A stretch of 64,000 nucleotides of DNA, from positions 62,001 through 126,000 of the forward strand of contig NADL03000739.1 of NCBI GenBank assembly GCA_002205965.3, given 5' to 3'. This DNA comes from Kappaphycus alvarezii (taxonomy: Eukaryota; Rhodophyta; Florideophyceae; Gigartinales; Solieriaceae). Below the pieces are notes generated by a model. It worked only from the letters and a program-made list of their open reading frames with translations, made no database searches and had not been told where the DNA came from. The first letter of the stretch is position 1, and the number at the start of each line of letters is the position of its first letter. Position numbers and translations under genes: made by a program. Of this stretch, positions 32,853 to 43,960 are shown piece by piece.

Positions 32853-34244
32853 ATGACAGCATTACGGCATTCCGAAAAAACGCCCATGGAAACAGGAAAA
32901 GTCAAGCATGAAGAGCGCACAGGAACTTGGGGAGGACCGAAGGCCTCAATGGCTGTTGCAACTGCTGGTTCAATCAGAGCCCCAGCGGAAATGCAGGAAG
33001 TCTCTAAATCAGCCCAGTTCGGAAGTTCGAACCATCAACTACGTTTGGACTCAAGTCAGCTGATGGCACGGTGCCTCTCCTGAGCTCCATGGAAAAGCAA
33101 CCGGAATTTTCGGGAGCCGCAAACCCGTCCCAAACAACATTAATTCTGCGATGCTCGTATTCTGCCGGTCACCAGTGATTCGCAAGGGGAATCAAACGAT
33201 AGTGAAATGCATGAAGTTAAATCCAAGAGTTCTCTCCTTGACAGAACTGCCCAGGACAGAACAGTTTGTCAGGTTACAGACAATCCTGACTCCGGACAGG
33301 TTTCAAATTGGGAGCAATGATACAATACTGGTCGACTTCGACAATAGCGGATTGCCCGGCGTACTTGACGTTGCTGCTTTCATGGCCGGGAAAACTGCGA
33401 CTCAGGAACAACATGCCACGATCGCGCTTCTAGCGGTCTCGACTTATCAAGGCTCACGGAAGAACGTGTACTTCTTCAACTCACTTTGGGAAGAGTTCAC
33501 AGGCGTGCCAAAAATCTCTACGTGCCTGTAGATGTGAAGGAAACTGCCCCTTCTGGGAAAAGGAAACGCGCGCGTTCGTTTGGCCCAATTGTCTTTGTGT
33601 TTTCGACAGCGGATGTTATCGAAGAAGCGCCAATCAAGACAAAGAAGGCGAAGAAAGAAGTTGGCTGCTTGAGGCAAAGACTTGAGAAGGCACGGGACGA
33701 TGTTTGTGCAGATGTCAACACGGCTGAGTTTGGCTCTAACACCCGGAGAAGGAGGAAAAGGGTAGCCCGCAGTTCTGAGGCGGACTTTGTTGTTCAGCAA
33801 AATACTGACAAGTCGAGTGGCACGTTCTCCGCAGATCTCTCTGATACCGGCGAAACGATCTCTGCAATGGCGCGTGCAGCCGGACTTTGCCTGGATAAAG
33901 GTTTGGGTCTGGGAGAGGGTTCATGTGTCGCTGCACTTGACGGTTATTCTGTGGAGAGCGCAAGAACTAACAGCATGGTAAATCAGGTGGTAATTCGGAC
34001 CCATCTTCAGGGATTACGCTTCGGGACTGGAAAAGTTCAGGTTGAGGCATGTTTGAACACCTCTGAGGGCTTAGCACTGAGGTGCATGGGAAGCTTCAGG
34101 GTGTCTGTCGAGAGGCAAATGGGGCAGAGCTCACTGAGCGTACTTGCAGATACAACCGGGTTGTTCGAGGATAGCGATATTTGTGTTGCCTTGAGGAAGT
34201 TTGCCGGGACTTGCCGAGAGAAGACCTACAGAACTAATTTTTAA
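32853..34244 (+). CDS. Unrecognised basic protein with nuclear-localisation-like signals
   Basis: A run of plus-strand frames forms one protein of roughly 430-460 residues ending at 34,242-34,244. I do not recognise the family. The N-terminal part (33,020-33,530) reads as folded, with FQIGSNDTILVDFDNSGLPG and ATIALLAVSTYQGSRKNVYF. The middle has three basic clusters (KRKRARSFG, KTKKAKKEVG, RRRRKRVARSS), typical of nuclear proteins. The C-terminal third (about 33,870-34,240) has alternating hydrophobic strands and ends CREKTYRTNF. A frameshift at the A run 33,510-33,514 is mended by one A; another lies near 33,020-33,160. The start is uncertain (32,853 or 32,886). It follows dnaE on the same strand, but nothing shows a functional link. 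Confidence 0.55.
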
Positions 34245-34429
34245 TTTTAATTGCTGAACGGTACATTCTACTCAGCCATTGCACACTTCCAACTAGATCC
34301 TAGATCCACCAAGGCATGCTGAAATTAGAACAAATCTTACCATTGTACATTCAGAAGAATCTTTACTCTTTGCCTATCTTCAGTGTACACCGACTGATCG
34401 ACTATTCAGTTAAGAGCTAATTGGATGGA
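34245..34429. other. Short spacer
   Basis: AT-leaning DNA between the unrecognised gene and the LINE tail, probably 3' untranslated and intergenic sequence. Nothing else was seen. Confidence 0.4.
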
Positions 34430-35045
34430 CCACATCGGTCACGTGCAGTGGGGCCCGCGATATGATGGCCGTAGCCACCGACGACCACAAAGTGCAACTG
34501 ATACGCTGGTAGATGCGTGGCGAATCGTAGCGTCCGAGGTGTGGCATTTCCTGGCTACGCGCGGTACGAACTCTTTGATGATTAATGCGTTATCCGGAGA
34601 AGGGGCACCGAGGGAGTCGAAAACCAGAGGCTGGAATCGGAAACCTGGGTCGCGGGAGGGCAGAGACGGGGGTACCAGGCGCCGTAACAGCTTGTGCTGT
34701 AGGTCCTGGACCTTGCGTTGGTGCGTGAGGGCGGCAGCCCCTCCGGCGACTTGCGTCGCTTTGGTGATTGAGGACTGCTTGAACGGGGACTTCACGGACG
34801 TCGCATGCGGTGGGTCGGTCTGGTAAGCCAGCTTCAGTGTCACGGGGGGGCTGGACGAGGAGAATGTCAGCGGGCCTGTAGTCCGTCCCGGGGAGGAGAT
34901 TCTCAACTTCGAACTCGTAGTCAAGGCCGGCGGCGCGGAACACGTGCCACTCGAGTTCATTGCGAACAGAGTTGTGGCGTTGGATGCGTCCAAATTCTGA
35001 GACGTAGCGGTCGGCGGCATGGTCACCGTGGACATCCATGTCCAG
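34430..35045 (-). mobile_element. LINE 3' end (family 1), 5'-truncated
   Basis: The minus strand begins inside the element at GRIQRHNSVRNELEWHVFRA and continues DYEFEVENLLPGTDYRPADI, SVKSPFKQSSITKATQVAGG, HQRKVQDLQHKLLRR, and then FDSLGAPSPDNALIIKEF and VARKCHTSDATIRH to the end. Two frames must be combined. The first motif, RHNSVRNEL, corresponds to RHNSPRNVL at which the LINE at 5,500-7,242 stops, so the two copies are complementary parts of the same element type. 5' truncation is usual for target-primed LINE insertion. Confidence 0.8.
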
Positions 35046-35199
35046 CTAGCAGTGGTGGCATTTCAATGGCACCGACATAGGGGGAAATTGGAGTATTCTA
35101 ATATTCGGAGAGTGAGGCCACATGTTCCATTAGGGATGGAGGTGGGTGGGTGTAAGCTTACAGAGTACAGAGGTTAGCAGTGTAGCAGCGTCATGTGCG

Positions 35200-35410
35200 T
35201 GCCCGGCCCTGACTGATCCTAGTGCCGATATCCACTCTTGGCGGGTTGCACCCGGACGCATTCGCGGTGCTGACAGACGTGACTAGGTACGTCGCCATGC
35301 GAGCCATGGAGACCTTCGGGCGGGTGCGATCTGTCCTTATGGAAAGACACGCTGCTGCGACAGTTTCGTCCAACTCAGCACGCCTTACGGCTGGCCTCAC
35401 CGCAGCCTAG
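35200..35410 (+). mobile_element. LINE C-terminal fragment (family 2), plus strand
   Basis: PISTLGGLHPDAFAVLTDVT, then YVAMRAMETFGRVRSVLMER and HAAATVSSNSARL up to a stop at 35,408-35,410. The TLGG.HP motif and the RHAA motif match the opposing fragment at 35,570-35,760 and the one at 42,448-42,730. Confidence 0.65.
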
Positions 35411-35529
35411 TGAAGTCGCCCCGACTGACTCTGCCTCCGTTTCAGAATATCTAATACACAGATCTGTTCCTCCCTAGTCTCGAAAAATAGCTGTTCTACA
35501 ACTCTAAACGATAGAGCACCCTAAATCCC

Positions 35530-35760
35530 CCCGTGAAAACGGATCGGAGTCCGGCCTACAGGCAGGCAGCACTGAACATTGATGCTACTGCGGCGTGCCT
35601 CTGAGTGAGTACTTTAACCTTTCCGTTGGACTTTATTGTACTCCATTGTCCTTCCCGCCACATTTCGAGCTACATCGCCTAGTAGCGGGTAGACATATGG
35701 GTGCCAACCTCCGAGAGTGAAGATGGGGACGGGAGTGAGTATACCTCTGGCAGAGTTTGC
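35530..35760 (-). mobile_element. LINE C-terminal fragment (family 2), minus strand
   Basis: Minus-strand reading gives TPVPIFTLGGWHPYVYPLLG and DVARNVAGRTMEYNKVQRKG, then, after a frame change, LTQRHAAVASMF. It is clearly related to the plus-strand fragment ending at 35,410. The two face each other tail to tail about 120-160 bp apart. Confidence 0.65.
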
Positions 35761-36299
35761 GGTGTAAGACTCATACAGTACCTCCCCTCCAAGGAGAAAA
35801 GGGAAAAAGGCAGTTTGATGGCTATTATCGCCTTGAACCCCTGTATTTACACCGTAAGTCCAAGAAGAAAAGGGACACCGCTGATTAGGAGCAAGAGGAT
35901 GTTGGTGATGGGTGGGAGTGTGCTTTTGTGTGTTTGGAAGGCTTGTGTGCGTGTTTTGGTCGGTGTGTGTGTGTGGTTTGGGTGTGGCTTGTCCGGGCTG
36001 TCGAGGCGTGGACCCCTCTCGACCATCCTTTACGCAGAGAATCCTCGGAACATGAAAGTTCCCTGTTTGATACTAAGACCTTTAACGAAAAACCGCAAGG
36101 TTAGCCCTCACATACTCCGTATTCAACTGTTTTCAGTGCTACATTGCACGGTTGTGAGGCATGCGCAATTAGTGGCCCAGAGCTATGTCCAGTGCTGTAC
36201 CTGGCTCTCGTGCTACAAATTGGTGGCCATGTACAGCTGTATATGGTTCTTAAGAACAAAATTAGTGGCCGAAAAGCTTCAGCACTAGAAGATTTTGGA

Positions 36300-39200
36300 A
36301 GGTTACGTATGGTGAAACATTCCGGTAAGATTGTAACTGTTTTCGAAATGTAAACGCAAAAAATAAAATCATTTCGGCACGCATCTCGGTATCAATGTGG
36401 GTGCGGGTGGTTTGATGCTGCTTCCCCCTCACCACCTTACTAAAATGCGTCGACGAGACGGAAGAATAACAAAGATAAGAAGCCGTTCATCTCTGGACCT
36501 TCTCTGCGTTGCACAATGACGAACTGCAGATGCATCTAAGCTTGTGACAGGCCTGTTTATGAAGGTGGTGATGCACGGTGCGATTGAAGAAGCGATACTC
36601 ACCGAAAACTTTGTACATGTGTGCAGTTTTCAGTTCTCGTTCGACGCTCTGGACGTTTCTATATGTTTAAAACGATATAGTTTACTGAAAAGGATATGCA
36701 CAAGATATTTGCTATGATTTTGCGGCTCTCAAGCCGAAATTTGAATGCGGGACGTTATTATTAGACAAATAAAGTGCTGTCTGCTTTGTAGAAGACTGAG
36801 CACCGTGTCAAGGTGGGGGATCTTGAAGAGGAGCTGGGTATGATTGCATCGGAGTTAAAAGAAATATTGAATGAGGCGTACAGTTTATGTACAATCGGTT
36901 TAGTAAAGTGCTGACCGAATACAAATATTCTTTTCTGCAAGGATATGATGAGTTATATGCTCAAAAAGTGAAGGCAATCGAAACTACTTTGAGCAGCTGC
37001 GTGTAATGCATGGCAAATATCGTAAAATGTATTGTACCAGTAAAATATAACAGTAACGAAATAATGGGAACTGTACAAAACCAATGAATAAAGTGTTAAA
37101 GGATTATTTGATTGAATAGTAAAATAATATTAGGCTGTAGTTCGCTAATATTCCAATAATACAACAATATTTGATAGTTTATAAATATGTACTGTATGTT
37201 TTCCTTGCTATAAATCCCACCAGTGCGCAGTACTTCTACTATACTGAAATTTCTATCCGCTAACTAGTTCATTGCAATATTATGTTTTCTGCTAAGCTTG
37301 TATTTTCTGTAATAACAGAAAATACTACTATTCAATAAAATTAAGTATAATATTATAGATTTTTTAACTCCTTACGCCTATGTTGTAAGTTTTTGTATTA
37401 ATTGCAATATTTTGATGAAGTGACTAAAGTCGTTATATTTCACAACAATACTGTAATAAAAACTATATAACATCAGAATTTTAATGAATAAATATCGTTT
37501 TTGTCTATTCTTGAAGAACATAATGTACAATAGTTCACATCATAATAATGCTATGTTGCAATGATTGTAATAATATGCCGTCACTGGATTACTGAAATTT
37601 CAAAAATTCTAATAATGTACTGTTCTATTTTCATCTGAGTATCTGTAGTGGTTTTATTGCAATGAATAACTGTCATAATTTACGCTAAGTGTAGTCTTTA
37701 TGTAATGGTAGGGTTTTCATTGGAGCACTTTTAAGTGAATCACCATAAAATGTTGATCTAATGAATACATTCATTGATACAATTCCGAATCGAGTAATGT
37801 AAAAATGATAATCCGCATTTAATGTTGACATGGACTGGAAAAATTTCCGTGCTACCCTAGATGAGGAGGATTCCCTTCAATACTTGTCAATACTTCGTAT
37901 ATTTCACCATCAGCTACACTTTCTCTTTGTTTGATGGCGTTTTTGTCCTCGTCGAAGCTGCAACTATCGTCCCAAAAGTGAACAGTTGCAGCTCTTCGTA
38001 CGCATGGTACAAATTCAAGGATCATAATTGGTGAAAAGGCACAACTATATCCGCCATGGCATGGAAACATTCTTTTTGCGAAGCCCCAGACAGCCCTAGG
38101 TCGTCTCCACAGACAACGATCAAAACGAAGATTTGCTGTTCGCCATCGCCATTATGAAGGGTCAGAACTACCTGTCTTACGTGTCCAGCAGCTCCTACAA
38201 CTACTGAAACTGCGTCTCATTCCTCAACCGCTTGATGGGGATATGAGCGCCGGCGGTCGCCAAATTTCTCTAAATAGACGTAACGAGCCCTGCGAAACAA
38301 TTTTAAAATACTGTCGCCTATCCTTTGCCCCAGCTGTAAAGCCTTGTTAACCTTTGCATCCTCCTCCTTTTAAGTCGTACGGGCGATCCATTTTCCGATG
38401 CAGTGCTTCCCAAAATCCTCCCTTCTTGTAGGGCAGGATAGCATGCGAAGATTTCCTCAAAATGGTAGTGTCAGGCTCCACAAAGGAACTGGATGGAGCT
38501 GTCCTAAATTTTGTTGTGAACCCAGAGGATGCTCTAATATCTATTGCGCGGAGGCCTTTCTCGCCTAAAAAGAATCGAAGCAACCCAGTCTCAGCACAGC
38601 GCTTGTCCTTCTCAGGCCCATGAGTCCAACACATGTGGAAGGAGTAAATCCTGCCAAGCCATTATCTTGCCAATACGCGCTCTACTGCACTCAAATGTGC
38701 ATACGAGTGGATGTTGACCTCTAACGAATCATTAAATGATCTGTATACAGACTCAAACACCATTTCCGAGAAATTACGTGCATGCCCAAATACTGTTATT
38801 GTATGGAAGCAGAGCTCTACAGGACGGTGCGCGTTAGATTTGTCCAACGCAATTGCCTTTTCTCGATTTGACCTATGAAGAAGTGCAGCCGAGTTTACAA
38901 ACTTTCGGGAGAGTGTAATTCTCTTTTTCTGTCCTGCCTTCCCAATCCGGATAACGTGCTCGACAGAGGCTGTTTTCAGTTCTATGCATAGCCAATAATA
39001 GAAATAAATAACCTTATAACGGAATAGACAGAATAATTCCAAATATCGTTCGACTAGTTAGTTAGTGCAAAGGATCTGTGAAGAATCTACAGGCTAGGAT
39101 GCAGTGCTTGAGAGAAAATTATCGAAGAACAAGGAAACAGGAAAGAACATCGAAGAATCTGTTGACATGGGCAAGAAGAGGTAAAGAGGATATTGGATGC

Positions 39201-42200
39201 ATTGCGGTGGTTTCAGTCAACGAACTTCAGCAGGTAACAGAAATTATGAGATTCAAATGGTACCTTCAGGTAGTGCAGCAGTTTGTTGTGATGAAGAAAG
39301 TGGTGGAGTGATTCGTAGAGGATTTATGTACTACCAAGTCATGAATCTATCGTTAAATATATGACTCGGTAGTGTGTGTTACGAACCAGCAAAATGGCAT
39401 GCCATGATGCCTCATTTTCATTTTAAAAGTGCGAGCTTCTGAATTACAGCATTTGGTCCATGTCAAAAGTGCAAGGATCTGATGCAGTTTTTAATATTAT
39501 TTTACATTTTCTGTATAGAATGCAACAACATCAATGGGAATTACAATCAATGCACTGGCCACAGAAATTGTTTGAATTTAGTGTGGTTCGTTTTTTGCTT
39601 TACAATAGGCTGTCCCAAACAGGTTTGATTAAGATGAGTCTAGAAATAAAATAACATATAAGCAGTAGCATGGCGCTGAAAGATTTTTGATATTAAACTT
39701 CTCTTTTTACTGAAAAGCAAGAACTCTTTATTGAAGCACAAGTGACATGGAACTTTGCGAGAATTAATCAATAAGAGTTACGTCATACCATTAACAACAC
39801 GACTAGGTTACTAGGCAAAACATATGTCCCCACAATCCGCCAGGGAAGGTGGCGGAAGGAAAGCTAGAGAGAAGAGGTCCCAAAAGTTTTGTGAAGCGAA
39901 AGACTTCTACTAAATACTACCCAAGTTGCTACATAGAACCACAAAAGTTTGTGGAACTAAAAAAGGGTTTCTTATCCCAGGGAGAAAGGTGGCATAGATT
40001 AGTTCAATTTGAAAGAATGTAGAAGTTAGAATGAACTGCAGGAGGGAGGAGTAAGGGGCATTGTACATGAGGGCGAGGCGGTTCGGGAAGATATTGTCCC
40101 AGTGCTTTATGGGCAGTTCTTCTGCAAGGAAATGCTAGGAAGCATCAACGCAGCTGCTTTGATGGTTTCTTCTAACCCCACCTGTCCGTTATCAGGACTC
40201 TCAGCTAATTTGTAGTAGCTGGGGTAAAATCGTGTAAGATTACAAGAACTCTGCAGTGCAATGGTTTTTGAAATGATTCTAGTTTACAGATTATTCGCAG
40301 TAAACCAAACACAAAAAGGTTTCCACTTTATTGTGAAATGCAATGGAATGAGTAGATTGAAATGTACAGCTCAGAATATCTGGAAGGTTTTGACAACCAG
40401 ATGTGTATATGAGGTGTTCTTTGCTTACTGTTGAGAGATGATGTCAGAAAGGCCCCTGCAAAGCACAAATCCACAGAAATTGAATCCATGCAGGTCAAGC
40501 AGTTGTATCAGTTGGCACCAAGCCAAATGAACCTCTTCTGCCCAAATTAGTGAGTTTCTTAGCCTCTCTAGCAGGGTGGAAAGTGTTTGGGAGAAGATAG
40601 TAGGAATCCTAAAAATAATAGTGAGGACGACGAGCATGCTTGAGACCCTTTTGAACCGTGGGAGCAGTCCTATCGAATCAGATTAACGAAAACCTTAGAT
40701 ATGAGTGAAAACAATCAGGCAGTTCGAGGAGACACTGGATCATCGCTTGCTAGACTGTGATATTACATACAGCAATGTTAGCACCATGTATCGCCAACGC
40801 TCTAATTTGATTAGTGATAAGGGGAATGGAAGAAAAAAAGGAGCTCACTGTTGGTGCGTTTGATAAAGTTTTAGAGGTGATGTTATGGTCGAAAAAGAAC
40901 GATGAAACTAAGAAATTATTTAAGGATAAACAGAGAAAGATACATATAAAGTTTCTGGATTTAATCATGAAAAAAATCCATTGTCAAGGTCGCCTAATTA
41001 TATTTGGCGCCTTTCTAAATTCCAAGCCTAAAGAGAGCTCGCCGGTTGCTTCAAATGCATATGATGAACGTAAAGCACTTCCGAAATGACTTATAAATAA
41101 GTTTGTAACAGAAGACCACAAAATGTGTCTCACGTCGGCAATGAGGACATTGAAGCCGTGCGGAAAGCGAAGCAAAGCTTTGGGTATGACCCAAAAATGT
41201 ACGACCGTAGCATAAACATTACCAGCGGGGGCCGGATGATTAGAGAGGGCGATGGTTTATATTTGATTTACCAACTAAACTATATTACACACCACGATCT
41301 CAACGCCAGGGTAAAGAAATGGAGGGAGTTTTTTTCGATGCAGTCGGTTCTCTATTTGTTTGTTGGAAATCGTACAAGAAGTGCGATTCCTATGACTCAG
41401 TTATCAAACTTTCGATGAGAACTAGTGCGTCTTCACTACATCTTTCGGTTGAAGAGATTCCGAAAGTCTTTAAGTTTGGGGAGCATCTCTGAGCGAGGTA
41501 AAAAGCAAAAAGCAACGCGTAAATCTCATTTGTGCACTCGATAAATGACTTTTGTCTGATCTCGTATCATGATGTAATGGTAAAACACCCGCTATAAGGA
41601 AAGGCGCATTTCGTAAACATGAAGGAACTCTTTGGAAAAAACAGCGACGATATATAAATTTTATTGATGTATCATCTTTTTTCTGAGAGGATTCTGCTCG
41701 TTTGACAATCAAAAGCCAATATTTGAAATGCTTGTTTACCACTAACGCTCTCTTGCTGCTCTCTACTCTGTAACGAAGGTCTTCATTTTTGTGCTCCGAG
41801 CCGTCTGTTTTACAGATAAAAGTCCCATATTTACGACATCAACAGAGATTTCAATGGTTTGCAGAAAGAAGGCGAAGATGGAGACTGTTCTGAAGATATT
41901 GAAATCAATGTAGAAATGCTCTCTACAATCAGTACTATCTTTGAGATTTTAATGCCTGCTGATGGGCGTATCAAGCGCTACTTGGCAGCAGCTACATGCC
42001 TAGCTCAAGAAGAGTCATATGTAGCCGAGAATATTGAATATGAAGCTGCAGAAACAGAGAGAATTGATTCTGATCTGGAATCTGAATCGTCTTTAGACAG
42101 CGAGTTAATATAATTTGATGGACAAACCGCAGTAAATATGGACCAAGGGACGAAGACAACTTCTGAAACGACATTCTGCTATCGCGGTTTCCCAGCAACC

Positions 42201-42440
42201 TACTAGGTAGAATCGGAACGCAATTACAACAATCTGGTAGTGTTCACAGCTAGCTCCTCATGATATTAGGGAAAAAATGGGTTGGATTTACTATGAGAGT
42301 TAAGAACGCCGAGAACCGAGGAAGGTTTCAGAAAAGAAGTTAGAATTAATATTGTTTCTGTAATTTATATTTGTAAAAGCGTGTGATTGTTTTAATGCGA
42401 GTAATGTGTAGGCTAGAGTCATGTGAATTTCCGTTCGTAG
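36300..42440. other. AT-rich, gene-free tract (part 1)
   Basis: Composition drops sharply to AT-rich from about 36,300. No conserved gene was recognised. Scattered open frames at 40,814-41,418 (plus, Lys-rich) and 41,859-42,113 (plus, acidic, ending in ESSLDSELI) are unassigned and may be transposon-derived. Most of 36,360-37,850 is very AT-rich without long frames. A perfect 6-bp stem (CCGCCA/TGGCGG) occurs at 39,837-39,855 and is probably chance. Confidence 0.5.
37852..39042 (-). pseudogene. Unrecognised decayed protein-coding region in AT-rich tract
   Basis: The best minus-strand frame (39,042-38,662, 126 codons) reads like a real protein in its second half (ELCFHTITVFGHARNFSEMV, FESVYRSF, AHLSAVERVLAR). 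Further minus frames follow at 38,634-38,347 and 38,070-37,852, suggesting one broken gene. I do not recognise the family. Surroundings suggest a transposon-carried gene. Confidence 0.3.
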
Positions 42441-42447
42441 TGTTTTT

Positions 42448-42738
42448 TTATGTACAACAGATGAAGAAACCACAGCTACGACAAATAAGATGGGCGTCCG
42501 CTAATAGAAAGGAGACGTTTGAAGTAACTACTAGGACAGCGTGTCGTTCTGGAAGGATTACTGCCCCCTTGATGTATTGGTCCAAGGTTTGTTTAGCGAC
42601 GGATCTTGCTATCTCCATGATTATGGAGAGCGTGGGTGGATGCCAACCTCCGAGTGAGGAGATTTGAACGGGAGCAAACCTACTTCTGCCGGGTAACCAA
42701 TCTATAAAACGCCTTCTTTTTTTGTAGCTTTTCCGCAC
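42448..42738 (-). mobile_element. LINE C-terminal fragment (family 2) next to repeat copy C
   Basis: One unbroken minus-strand frame of 96 codons reads FAPVQISSLGGWHPPTLSII, MEIARSVAKQTLDQYI, ILPERHAVLVVTSNVSFLLA. It matches the fragments at 35,200-35,410 and 35,530-35,760 in the S/TLGGWHP and RHA motifs. DNA similarity is also visible (GCCAACCTCCGAG at about 42,639 and at 35,703). Confidence 0.65.
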
Positions 42739-42884
42739 GGGTAGCGTTCAAGCTAGCAAATATGTGAATTATTCTACTTCTGAGATGGGAAAGGGCCAGC
42801 GTGTTCGCAAAGCTGATGTACAAGTAATCAGTGCCACCATTGGATCCAGTTGCTCTGATATCTGGATTATTTTTGTTTCCTTTC

Positions 42885-43960
42885 AGGTGATAGGGGTAAA
42901 TAGGCGGAAAAGAGATACTCAGAACCAATAACCCAAGAAGGAGGTGTTGCAAGCGACAAAAGTGCTACCGTGGTATAGTTGAACGAAAAAAAAGGGTTGA
43001 GTTAGGACGAAAGTTGAGATGGATACAAGAAAGTATAGAAGGGGAATGGTCCACCACTGATGCTCTGTTACCAGCGTAAGAACAATTTTTCTTGGGTCAG
43101 AACTTGACTCTTAACTTCCTACTACTCGGTACTTGACTTGAAGTAGTCTGCCAACTTGCTCGACCTCCACAAGAGGAAGCAGTTTTCGGCTTATATTGAC
43201 TTTTTAGATAACTATAAAGTTTCAAACAAACATACTCGGTACCACAAAATGCATCAAATTGAATCGTGTGAACGAGAAAGACTAACAGCAGACAATATTG
43301 GGATAAATATATGGATTTATTCCTTACTATCTTAGTCCGCGAGATCAGAGCAAAGCTATTCTTCTATCATGTCCATTCCAACAAAAAAGTCCTCCCAATA
43401 TCCGCGAACGGTTTACAATTCTCTATTTCCTTCTGGGAGATATCTAAACAACTAAAGATACACCATCCGGTTCCAGCGTCGGGGCCACCTGTTCCATAAT
43501 GTCCGAACCCCTCCCCACTATTAAATCACTCTACATGTCTCGCTCCCCCTCATCCTACCCGTCCTCCTCTTCGTTCTCCTTTTCATCCTTGTCAGAAGAG
43601 TCAGAAATAAAGATTACTCCCTCAGTCTCCCCTCCGTTCTCCACAGCAGCTCCCCCACCGTTGTACACCAATAGCTCCCACGGGTACACCCAGTGCTCCT
43701 CTTCATCCTCTTCTTCTCCTTTTCTTCCTCTACCACCTCCTCTGCCTCTTCTGCTTCCTCGAAGAAGTGCCGGGGGACCCACTCCCGAACACGCTTCCAA
43801 TCCATTCTTCTGCAATAATCATCATAAACCGTTGGTCCGGTGGCCATCATGGCCAGAGCGTTGAGGGGGCGGCGGCATTGGAATTACTTAGCGATGGTGA
43901 GGGATGGGCGTAGGTTGGTCATGTTGATGGCAAAAAAGGGGCCAGCCGATGGGGTAGTTG
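42885..43960 (-). repeat. Dispersed ~1 kb repeat, copy C, with the best-kept acidic ORF
   Basis: Closest in appearance to copy A over its first 400 bp and to copy B in its second half. The minus-strand frames 43,850-43,614 and 43,815-43,555 together give an acidic protein: YDDYCRRMDWKRVREWVPRH, FFEEAEEAEEVVEEEKEKK, then an Asp/Glu/Ser tail. The coding strand is low-complexity (GAG/GAA-rich). The copy ends near 42,885, close to the position where copy A ends, and no transposase follows. Confidence 0.7.

Noticed and set aside
39837-39855. CCGCCA/TGGCGG stem as a regulatory hairpin
   Set aside because: A 6-bp stem with no gene context is expected by chance in 64 kb.
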